Assembly: GCA_029941785.1 (NCBI GenBank)
Contig: JAPYTK010000029.1
Coordinates: forward strand, 1 to 38,706
Direction of reading: 5' to 3'
DNA length: 38,706 nt
Origin: Polyangiaceae bacterium
GTDB taxonomy: Bacteria; Myxococcota_A; Polyangia; Polyangiales; Polyangiaceae
A program made the translations under genes and the position numbers. Under the pieces are notes generated by a model that ran no database searches, was not told the DNA's origin, and saw nothing but the letters and a program-made list of their open reading frames with translations. Below, one piece after another: positions 1-6,893 of the stretch. The stretch's first letter is position 1. Every line of letters starts with the position of its first letter.

Positions 1-55
1 GCATGACGGCGTACCGCATGACGGCGTACCGCATGACGGCGTACCGCATGACGGC
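1..55. repeat. 15-bp tandem repeat, about 3.7 copies, open at window edge
   Basis: Perfect direct repeats of GCATGACGGCGTACC start at positions 1, 16 and 31, with a fourth partial copy at 46-55. The array begins 18 bp beyond the stop codon of the OPX gene and probably continues to the left of the window. Because 15 is a multiple of three, several frames stay open through it; one plus-strand frame reads as repeated MTAYR and stops at 75-77. Whether it is an intergenic minisatellite or the end of a repeat-coding gene cannot be decided from this window. Confidence 0.9.
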
Positions 56-73
56 AGAGCCCGGTGCAGCGGG

Positions 74-697
74 CTAAAAGACGCGCTGCCCGACGATGAT
101 GGCATCGCCCGCCTGCAGGGCGATATCCGCAATGGAGTTGTCGACGATCGCGGTCACGTCGACGATGGCCACGACCGTCTTTCCGCCCGCAACCTTTCGG
201 CGCACGGTCACCCGACTCTTCGCCGCCAGGGAATTGAAACCCCCAGCCTGTGAAATCGCGCGCAAGAGGGTCATTCCTGGCTCGAGCGGCAACGAGCCCG
301 GCTTCCTGACCTCGCCGAGTACCTCGACGCGCTTGGACCGGTAGGCCTTGATACTCACCGAGACACTCGGCTGCGTGAGGATTTGTTCGCTGACGAGCCG
401 GGCTCGGATCAGAGCACTGATTTCCTGAGGCTCGAGACCGACCACCTTCAACCGTCGGATGTAGGGAATATCGACCGTGCCATCGGGCGCCACGGTGTAC
501 TCGGTCGGCAACTTGTCCTCGCCAACGATCTGGACGACGAACACATCCCCGACCCCAATCGCCGTCGCTTCGAGCGGCGGAGGCAGGTTCACCGAGCGCG
601 GAGGCGCGCCGCAGCCCATACTGGCGGCGACCACCCCGAGAAGGACGATCACTCGAACCACGGTCCCAAGTACTCGGGTTTTACCACTCCAGCTCAT
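74..697 (-). CDS. Short OPX (Wza-like) polysaccharide export lipoprotein
   Basis: A 207-aa protein with a signal peptide and a lipobox ending at Cys29 (ASMGC), so probably lipid-anchored in the envelope. Residues about 45-125 read as a polysaccharide-export (PES) domain with the typical 'GVGDVFVVQI' and 'PDGTVDIPY' segments. An SLBB-type domain follows ('VEVLGEVRKPG', 'LLRAISQAGG'). The protein stops at Phe207 without the C-terminal amphipathic helix with which classical Wza crosses the outer membrane. Short OPX proteins of this kind work in Myxococcus xanthus with a dedicated outer-membrane beta-barrel (EpsY/EpsX, ExoA/ExoB, BpsA/BpsB). The gene immediately upstream, 93 bp away on the same strand, encodes such a barrel. 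The start is ATG at 697; the ribosome binding site is weak. The family is confident; the exported polymer is unknown. Confidence 0.88.
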   Translation of the reverse strand: MSWSGKTRVLGTVVRVIVLLGVVAASMGCGAPPRSVNLPPPLEATAIGVGDVFVVQIVGEDKLPTEYTVAPDGTVDIPYIRRLKVVGLEPQEISALIRARLVSEQILTQPSVSVSIKAYRSKRVEVLGEVRKPGSLPLEPGMTLLRAISQAGGFNSLAAKSRVTVRRKVAGGKTVVAIVDVTAIVDNSIADIALQAGDAIIVGQRVF

Positions 698-790
698 CGC
701 AATCCGTCAGATGCCTCATCCGCCAGTATCATTCAAGCTCCCACGCGCGCCCGGTCATCGGCATCGAGCTACGATGAGCCGCCCGCGGGC

Positions 791-2182
791 CTACATGAAC
801 CAACGTAGGCCCAACAGCGCCGTGATCTGCTTGTAGGCGATGGGATCGGTGAACTGAGTGGAGGTCGCCTCATCCGTATAGGTGACCGTCGTCTCGCTGA
901 AGTACCCGTCGAATCCGATTTCGACGTTCACCCCCACGTAATTCTTGATGCGGTACTCACCGAATAGGTTCGCGTCGACGCGCGCATCGGTCCAGCCGCC
1001 GGGCGTGCTGTAAGAAACGTCAGCCGACGTTTGCTGGGCGGGATAGACGACAGCCGCACCGCCGCCTTCCATCGACAGCAAGAACGAGCCTCCGAAAAGA
1101 TAATTGAAGCGTAGATAACCGCGGTTGGTCTCGCTGAATGTGCCGAAGTAGGCGTCCTGGAAGTCGCGCTCAAAACCCACACTCAGCGCACTGAATGCGC
1201 CCGAAATCGCGAGAGGGTTGCTCTGGGGCTTGTTTCCCAGATACCACTTCAGTTCGAGTTGGCCGATGAAACTATCGAAGTCCTCTTCGGTATCGTAGAA
1301 GCTCGCGCCCCAGCCACCGAGCGCGAGAACGCTGAAGGACGGTGTGATCAAGCCGTTCAACCCCAAGCGCGTCCGGACCGGCGTCGACCCACCCTTGAGC
1401 GTCACGCCAGTACCCGTCGTCGGGTAGTTGATGAAGCCTATCCGAGCATCGTACATCAACGCGGTACGTGGGTAGAAACGCCAGCGACCACGGGTGGACA
1501 CGGTGTGCTCCTGATTGTCGAGGCCAGTCAAGGACGTGTCCTCGAAAAACCGCCCACCGAATTCGTAGCCGAGACTCCAGTCGAGCAGCCCGCTGCCCGG
1601 CCGCCATGTCAGCAGAGTCCCCGCCTTCGGCAACCACCGGTTGTACGTGGTGCTCCCAACGACGGAGCCGCTTTGCGTGGGACGAATCGAGCGGGCGACG
1701 CTGCCGTCGATCGTCGCGCTCCACTCACGACCAGGCAGGATGTCGAGACCCAAGTTGAAGCGACCACCAATGTCGCGCTGCTCGGTCAAGCGCTCCTTGT
1801 CAAAATCGCTGCCCGATATGGGAAAAAACTCGTTGTAGGTCGCCAGAAGTTCCGTCCGAAAACCGACGCTCGGCGGAGGCCCGTCGCCGCGGCGGTTCTT
1901 CCCCAGCGTCGCAAGGGAGAGTGACGGGCTCACCCGCAAGCGCATCGAGCCCACAGGGGAACCACCGATGTCCGATTCCGCCCGATGGAAGTAGTTCGAA
2001 TCGTAGCCAAATGTCGCGCCGATCCCCGGATGAAACTCGAAATTACCAAAACGAATTCCAATACCCTCGCGGTACCGACGGTCCTCGAGCCACGTCTGCT
2101 CTTGCCCGCTTGCCGTCGAGCTCGACAGTCCCGAGCCCAGCATCACGGAAGCGCTCAGTATGGCGGTGACAGCTCGTTTCAT
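791..2182 (-). CDS. Outer-membrane beta-barrel protein, probable polysaccharide translocon partner
   Basis: A 463-aa protein with a clear signal peptide (basic start MKRAV, hydrophobic stretch, cleavage near 'STASGQ'). The rest shows alternating polar/aromatic strands such as 'WSLGYEFGGRFFE' and 'GYLRFNYLFGGSFLLSMEGGG', and ends in 'LLGLRWFM', a typical terminal beta-signal with aromatic residues. It resembles the BBP2-like or EpsX/ExoB-like barrels encoded beside exopolysaccharide genes. The adjacent short OPX gene downstream supports a composite OPX/barrel export channel. I chose the ATG at 2182; an in-frame TTG lies three codons earlier at 2191. No strong Shine-Dalgarno is seen for either. 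The barrel assignment is firm; the number of strands and the substrate are inferred from the partner gene. Confidence 0.8.
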   Translation of the reverse strand: MKRAVTAILSASVMLGSGLSSSTASGQEQTWLEDRRYREGIGIRFGNFEFHPGIGATFGYDSNYFHRAESDIGGSPVGSMRLRVSPSLSLATLGKNRRGDGPPPSVGFRTELLATYNEFFPISGSDFDKERLTEQRDIGGRFNLGLDILPGREWSATIDGSVARSIRPTQSGSVVGSTTYNRWLPKAGTLLTWRPGSGLLDWSLGYEFGGRFFEDTSLTGLDNQEHTVSTRGRWRFYPRTALMYDARIGFINYPTTGTGVTLKGGSTPVRTRLGLNGLITPSFSVLALGGWGASFYDTEEDFDSFIGQLELKWYLGNKPQSNPLAISGAFSALSVGFERDFQDAYFGTFSETNRGYLRFNYLFGGSFLLSMEGGGAAVVYPAQQTSADVSYSTPGGWTDARVDANLFGEYRIKNYVGVNVEIGFDGYFSETTVTYTDEATSTQFTDPIAYKQITALLGLRWFM

Positions 2183-2315
2183 GTGAGGCAAAGGAAGCGG
2201 TTAAGTTCCGGGTTCAGGGTCCGGCTAGAGTCCTTAACACAGGCAGGTCAAAGCCGGCAGAACCTCACGGCACGGAAGAGAAAATGATGGCGGTCGGTGG
2301 ACACGAGGAGCGCCG

Positions 2316-2855
2316 TCACTTGTAGCAACTCGCACACGCAGGCGGTTGTGAGATCGTGAGCGTCTCGGGAAACTGCGAGGGGTCTTCCGCAGGCAATTCG
2401 ACGTCGATTTCGACCGTGACCGAGCTCTCCCCGACAAATCCAACCTCTTTGCCAATGCACTGGTCAGCCTCGGCACTGAGCTGCTGAGATCGCGAATACA
2501 GCACGTTGAGAATGGTAAACTCGTGATTACTCAACTCGGAGTCGGCCCCTGTGACAGCGGACTGAAGCGCCCGCATGCGCTCGTTGGCTGAACGCAAGAG
2601 AACGTCGATTTGATTGAGTTTGTCGTTCAAACACAGGGTCTTGACCACATCTCGTTGTTTTCGGGCCGTTTCGAGCTGGCGCCGGACGCGCGAGCGGACC
2701 TGATCCATGCTCGCCATGTGCTGCTTGGCCGAATCGAGAGTGTCGTTTGACGGCGTCCGAGCGCCGACGGCCGGGGCCTGCGCGCTCGCGGCTCCAGCCA
2801 GAAACACGATGCTCACTGCAACTACCCAATTTTTCAAGCTTTTCTTCTGCATCAT
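2316..2855 (-). CDS. Secreted coiled-coil protein with Cys-rich C-terminus, unknown function
   Basis: A 179-aa protein with a signal peptide ('KNWVVAVSIVFLAGAASAQA'). The middle (about 40-130) is highly charged and probably helical or coiled-coil ('MDQVRSRVRRQLETARKQRD'). Four cysteines are present: one in 'KTLCLND', one in 'ADQCIG', and two in the C-terminal 'ACASCYK'. This suggests disulfides in the periplasm or metal binding at the tail. It lies between the FHA-like/AgmX-type gene (176 bp upstream) and the outer-membrane barrel gene (133 bp downstream), all on the minus strand. A purine-rich 'GGAAAGGG' precedes the ATG at 2855. I recognise no family; a role in the same envelope system is inferred only from position. 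Confidence 0.75.
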   Translation of the reverse strand: MMQKKSLKNWVVAVSIVFLAGAASAQAPAVGARTPSNDTLDSAKQHMASMDQVRSRVRRQLETARKQRDVVKTLCLNDKLNQIDVLLRSANERMRALQSAVTGADSELSNHEFTILNVLYSRSQQLSAEADQCIGKEVGFVGESSVTVEIDVELPAEDPSQFPETLTISQPPACASCYK

Positions 2856-3031
2856 GGCGCCCTTTCCGAGGATGCCGACCGACTATAAGCGGCCGTTGCG
2901 GTACGTGTCAACGAAGGGCCCACTAGCCCTGTAAGGCTAGGTGCCTCAACCGCGCCCGATGTTCATCTTCAAGTGATTTTCCCAAAGATTTTTTCCCACA
3001 CTCACAAGGGTCGGTTCGTGAAGCGAAACGC

Positions 3032-4492
3032 CTACTGTTTCATGAAGGTGATCGGAATCGAAATGATGGCCGAGCCACTGTCGGGAGGCGAGAATCCGCC
3101 ACCCCGTACGACAGCCTTGAGGCAAGGCACGATGGCTCCGAGGCCACCACCACCACCGCCGCCGACGCTCAGCACCTCGCCGTTGGGTCCGATCCTCGCG
3201 ACCAAGCTCACGGATCCGGCCATTTCGGGATTGATATTGAGACCACGCTGGTAACAATTTCGGAATCGTCCGCGCATGCGAGCCACGACGGACGAAGCGT
3301 TGCCCACCTTGCCGCCAGCTACGCCAGCACCGCCCACGATAGCGCTGCCTTTCGGTCCTTGGACCTTTTTGGCCGTTCCAGCCGCTGCCGCTGCCTTCCC
3401 CGTGCCGCCGGTATTGCCGATATCGCTGAGCTTGCCGCCGCCGCCGGCTCCGGGCTTGACGGCTCCCGAGCCGCTTCCGCCGCCCATATTGAGACCACCA
3501 GGATCGCCCGATCCGGCACCTGCACTCGATTGCGCCGCGCTATCGAGCAAACCTGTGGGTACGTTGCTCTCGCTGAGCACCTCGCCGGTGTTGACGCCGC
3601 CCTGGCCCACCGCGCCCAAGGTCTGCACATCGAGGGAGGCTAGCTCGCTTTCGAGTTCGGCTGCCTTGGTGTTGGCCGCGGCCTTGGCCTCAGCTGCAGT
3701 ATCGGTCTTCTTGCCCGCGCCTTTCGCGGGATTTTTTTGTGCGTTGCGGGCTGGGGTTTTGGTCGTGGCCGCGGTCGTAGCGTCGGCTTTCGCGGTCGAC
3801 ACCGTCGGTGCTTCGACGGGAACGGGCGGCGCCGGAGGTCGGCTCTCGGCCGCCGCCTCGACCAGCATTCCGACGACCCGATCCTCGTCGACGATCGGAT
3901 CCATCCAATCGGAATAGACCAAAGCGACCAAGAAGAAGTGAACCAGAAAGGAAAACGCCGCGACAATGGTCGTAAACCAATCGATCTCGCCGCCCATGCG
4001 CTGCTGCACACTCACGGGGAGCTGCGGCCTCGGCTGAACCGGGGGCGGAAAAACGAACTGGAACAGGAAGGTCGTCTCGCCGATGACGATCTTGCCGCGA
4101 GACTCCTCGGACAGCCTGACGCGGTAATAACGCGTGCTGCCCATGGATCCGGTCTTCGCTTGCGCTTTGAGTGCGCCCAGATCGCTGATCCCGGTCTTTA
4201 ACGCAACGCGGCCAGTCATCCCATCGATGAAATTGATGTGGTAGTCCTGCCCGATGATCTCGAAGAGCCGGAAGTTGGCCGGGATCTTCTTCGTCGGAAC
4301 GACGAACATCGCCTTCTCGCTCGGTCCAATGGTCACCGAGCCACGTTGCTTAATCAGGCGTTCATCGATGACCTTGCCACCTTGGACAACGCCAATACGC
4401 AAGATTTTCGGCCCCGACGCCTGCGACACGGCGCGCATCACGGCGGTCATACGGCCGGGTCGCGCTGTGGATTGGGCCTGCTGCTGGGTCAT
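3032..4492 (-). CDS. FHA-like / single-TM / AgmX-PglI C-terminal domain protein (GltG/NfsG-like)
   Basis: A 486-aa protein. Residues about 28-145 form an FHA-like beta-rich region ('SVTIGPSEKAMFVVP', 'FRLFEIIGQDYHI'), apparently degenerate. One transmembrane helix follows at about 172-193 ('FSFLVHFFLVALVY'), then a long Ala/Lys- and Gly-rich linker. The last 85 residues are an AgmX/PglI-type, TonB-like domain ('RMRGRFRNCYQRGL', 'GSVSLVARIGPNGEV', final 'SIPITFMKQ'). This order of cytoplasmic FHA, one TM, flexible periplasmic linker and TonB-like tip is that of Myxococcus GltG/NfsG, which couple an inner-membrane motor to the outer envelope. The start is ATG 4492, preceded by GGAGTAGGA; an upstream start at 4579 lacks such a site. 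It is the last gene of the putative Glt/Nfs-like operon. Confidence 0.75.
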   Translation of the reverse strand: MTQQQAQSTARPGRMTAVMRAVSQASGPKILRIGVVQGGKVIDERLIKQRGSVTIGPSEKAMFVVPTKKIPANFRLFEIIGQDYHINFIDGMTGRVALKTGISDLGALKAQAKTGSMGSTRYYRVRLSEESRGKIVIGETTFLFQFVFPPPVQPRPQLPVSVQQRMGGEIDWFTTIVAAFSFLVHFFLVALVYSDWMDPIVDEDRVVGMLVEAAAESRPPAPPVPVEAPTVSTAKADATTAATTKTPARNAQKNPAKGAGKKTDTAAEAKAAANTKAAELESELASLDVQTLGAVGQGGVNTGEVLSESNVPTGLLDSAAQSSAGAGSGDPGGLNMGGGSGSGAVKPGAGGGGKLSDIGNTGGTGKAAAAAGTAKKVQGPKGSAIVGGAGVAGGKVGNASSVVARMRGRFRNCYQRGLNINPEMAGSVSLVARIGPNGEVLSVGGGGGGGLGAIVPCLKAVVRGGGFSPPDSGSAIISIPITFMKQ

Positions 4493-4667
4493 TCCTACTC
4501 CAATGGGTTCGCCTGCCAAGGAAACGGCGGCGGTTCGTATACAAAGCCTACACTGCGCTAGGCAACGGGTCCACCTCACAACAGTGCCGTATGGTCCGCC
4601 TCAACGGCATCGTGGTGGAAAATGTTAGAGGCACGGTGTTCACGACGGCTGAGCGGGAAGAAAGTTC

Positions 4668-5240
4668 TCAAACGCGACGACGACGACGCCACCGCATCTG
4701 GCGGCGCTCCGGTATCGGTTCATCGATAATGTCCTCGATAAGGGCGCCGACGAGCGCTTCAGCGATGTCCCGCTGCCTCAGGACCAATCGGCCCGCCTCA
4801 CGGCCGGCAGCATGGCAGGCCGCAGCCGACACCGCCGCCATCGGAAGTAGCCACAAGAGCTGCCGTCCCACCCCAGCCAAGTGCCCAGCCAACGAGCACA
4901 GGAGGTGCGCCGCAATAGCCAGCCACACGCAGATCGTCGGCAGACGCGCTCGACTGACAAAAACGTGCTCCAGCTCCGCGAGCTGTTCCCCGGCCACGGC
5001 CAAGCGTTCAGGACTCGAGCGGGTGTCCGCGACGCGAAGCGCAAGCTCGGTCGGCCACGCCCGGTCCTTCTCGGCCAACACGCGCAAACGCTGCTCGGGA
5101 GGTAGAGGACGGAGCTCGCGGAGCAAGGAGCGCGTCAAGCCGAGGCGGCGCAGGCTCGCCGGATAGCGCCACGATGCGAAGACACACCACCCCGCCGCCA
5201 CCGCTGCGGTCACGATGGGCCACCAGACAGCCAGGCTCAA
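4668..5240 (-). CDS. Inner-membrane protein with three probable TM segments, GltF position
   Basis: A 190-aa protein with a hydrophobic N-terminus ('WWPIVTAAVAAGWCVFASW'), a charged soluble stretch of about 75 residues ('LLRELRPLPPEQRLRVLAEKD'), two closely spaced hydrophobic segments ('CVWLAIAAHLLCSLAGHL', 'LLWLLPMAAVSAAACHAAG'), and a strongly basic C-terminus ending RRRRRV. This one-loop-two topology recalls TolQ/ExbB/MotA-family proteins, but I do not see the family's conserved motif, so the resemblance is topological only. Its ATG (5240) overlaps the stop of the upstream gene in an ATGA junction, implying translational coupling. In M. xanthus, gltF lies between gltE and gltG; this gene and the 99-aa gene occupy the same place. 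Confidence 0.7.
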   Translation of the reverse strand: MSLAVWWPIVTAAVAAGWCVFASWRYPASLRRLGLTRSLLRELRPLPPEQRLRVLAEKDRAWPTELALRVADTRSSPERLAVAGEQLAELEHVFVSRARLPTICVWLAIAAHLLCSLAGHLAGVGRQLLWLLPMAAVSAAACHAAGREAGRLVLRQRDIAEALVGALIEDIIDEPIPERRQMRWRRRRRV

Positions 5241-5536
5241 AACGGCGACTTGTAGATGGCCGCGCTAATACGGTGAAGAAACGGCTGCACGAGCTCGGAC
5301 AAGGTCAGCTTCGGACGGATACGGGCAACATCGACCGCAGCAATGGGCTTCTGGATACGCCCCGTGATGGTGACCTCGGCGAGCGTGATGACGCCGCGTG
5401 GACGTCTCTCCTTCGACTTTTGTGCCAGCGCAGACGAACTGAACAACATACTTGCCGCCAGCACGGCCGCGGCTGTGATCGTCGAGCGCCACATGGGAAC
5501 CATCACCTTAAAGCCTAGCATACCGCGTTGTCTCAT
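5237..5536 (-). CDS. Small secreted protein, unknown function
   Basis: A 99-aa protein with a signal peptide around residues 15-39 ('TITAAAVLAASMLFSSSALAQ'). The mature part is about 60 residues, with a possible beta-strand segment 'VITLAEVTITGRIQKP' followed by 'LSELVQPFLHRISAAIYKSPF'. ATG 5536 has a GAGAGG 7 nt upstream; internal ATGs at 5521, 5503 and 5494 could also serve. It starts 16 bp after the TPR lipoprotein gene and overlaps the next gene by ATGA. It is therefore almost certainly cotranscribed with the TPR set and probably a periplasmic component of the same complex. I recognise no family. Confidence 0.72.
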   Translation of the reverse strand: MRQRGMLGFKVMVPMWRSTITAAAVLAASMLFSSSALAQKSKERRPRGVITLAEVTITGRIQKPIAAVDVARIRPKLTLSELVQPFLHRISAAIYKSPF

Positions 5537-5552
5537 GGTCCAGCCTCTCGCC

Positions 5553-6893
5553 CTACTGTGTGGGCGGTGGAGGCGGTGGAGGTGGAGGTGGAGGCTGAGG
5601 AGCGTTGGCCGCCGCTAGCGCGTCGATCTCGGCCTTCTTGAGCTTGGCGCGCTTCAACAGTTCTTCGTGATCGCTCGGATCCGTCTTACGTCGCAACTCC
5701 TTGTATTTCTCGAGCTCGACGATCGCCGCCTCGACCTGTTGCTTCGACGTCATACCCGAAACCTTGGGGGCGAAGACGTAGAGCAGCCCGAGATTGTAGT
5801 GAACCTGCGGAAGTGCCGAGTCGCGTTGCGCCACCCACTCGAACTCCTTCTTCGCTTCGTCGAAGCGTCCCATGAGGCGCAAGGCATCGCCAATGCTCAA
5901 GTGCAAACCTATATTGGAGGGATCGTAACTGAGGGCCTGCTGAAGAACGGGCAAGGCCTGCTGAGCATCGCCGGACTCGAGCAGGTAGGTGGCAAGCTTC
6001 AAACGGGCAACCACGATGTCGGGCCTGAGCTGCACGACCTTCTTGTACGCGCCCATCGCGGCCGCGCGCTCGTTCTTCTCGTCCCAAATCGTCGCTCGAA
6101 GGAGGTGAGCCTCAGCGTTTTCCTTGTCACGAGGCGGGTTGTCATCACCAAAGCCGTCCAAAATCGCTTTCAGCGCATAGAGAGACAGATCGAGACGTCG
6201 CTGGCGAAAATGATCGCGCGCTATCGTCAACATCGCGGGCCGACAATCCGGATCGACCTTGAGGGCCTCCTGAGCGATGCGCTGCGCCGAAGCCGTGTCT
6301 TTTTGCAGCGACTTCACCTCGGCCAAGGCCGCCGCAACGCGTGCCGCCTTCGGCAGCCTCCCGCGCTTGTCGGTAAGAAAACTGTCGGCATTGGACACAG
6401 CCCCCTGCTTCGCCATGGCCAAGCCGTAGGCGACGATCGCGTCTTCGTACTTCGGTGCGATTTGGTACGCCCGTTGATAGCTCGCTATCGCCTGGCCCCG
6501 ACTCACCCTTTCCTGCACCGTGCCCAAGGCGTAAAACGCCTGCGCTGCACGAGGATCGTACTGCGTCGCTTGGTTGAAGTAGGCCATCGCCGTTTGCAGC
6601 TGACCGGAGCGAAACGCCGCCTGCCCCTGTTGATATGAAGCCTGCGCCTGCGGGCTCATCGGGGGCAATCCTGAGGTATTTGCTGGCGGCAGAGGCGCAG
6701 GTGGAGGCGCCGCTGGTGGCGCGGTCGGCGCTGGAGGTGCGGTTGCGGTCGGAGCTGGCGGCGGATACGCGGTCGGCTGAGGATAGGCCGTCGGATACGG
6801 CGTCTGGGGGATCTGCGGCGGCGGAGTCGCGTCTTCGCAGGCCACGAGCCCTGCCGCGATCAACAACATCACAGCGGCGTCGCCGTACCTCAT
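5553..6893 (-). CDS. TPR lipoprotein (GltE/AglT-like)
   Basis: A 446-aa lipoprotein: signal peptide with lipobox ending at Cys19 (GLVAC), followed by a Pro/Thr/Ala-rich spacer to about residue 75. Several TPR units follow ('AQASYQQGQAAFRSGQLQTAMAYFNQA', broken here into 'GQAAFRSGQLQTAMAYF' and 'AFYALGTVQERVSRGQ', then 'ALSYDPSNIGLHLSIGDAL'). It ends in an uninterrupted run of about eleven prolines before TQ. AglT/GltE of M. xanthus is a TPR lipoprotein encoded directly after the large TPR protein AgmU/GltD, and the same order is seen here. Its ATG overlaps the stop of the 1444-aa gene (ATGA at 6890-6893). It is probably an outer-membrane-anchored periplasmic scaffold. The polyproline tail is unusual and may bind a partner. 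Confidence 0.8.
   Translation of the reverse strand: MRYGDAAVMLLIAAGLVACEDATPPPQIPQTPYPTAYPQPTAYPPPAPTATAPPAPTAPPAAPPPAPLPPANTSGLPPMSPQAQASYQQGQAAFRSGQLQTAMAYFNQATQYDPRAAQAFYALGTVQERVSRGQAIASYQRAYQIAPKYEDAIVAYGLAMAKQGAVSNADSFLTDKRGRLPKAARVAAALAEVKSLQKDTASAQRIAQEALKVDPDCRPAMLTIARDHFRQRRLDLSLYALKAILDGFGDDNPPRDKENAEAHLLRATIWDEKNERAAAMGAYKKVVQLRPDIVVARLKLATYLLESGDAQQALPVLQQALSYDPSNIGLHLSIGDALRLMGRFDEAKKEFEWVAQRDSALPQVHYNLGLLYVFAPKVSGMTSKQQVEAAIVELEKYKELRRKTDPSDHEELLKRAKLKKAEIDALAAANAPQPPPPPPPPPPPTQ

Noticed and set aside
1-55. CRISPR array
   Set aside because: Repeats are 15 bp and directly abutting, with no spacers and no cas genes.
2923-2940. CTAGCC-CTGTAA-GGCTAG hairpin as a terminator
   Set aside because: Only six base pairs, with no T-run after it on either strand.
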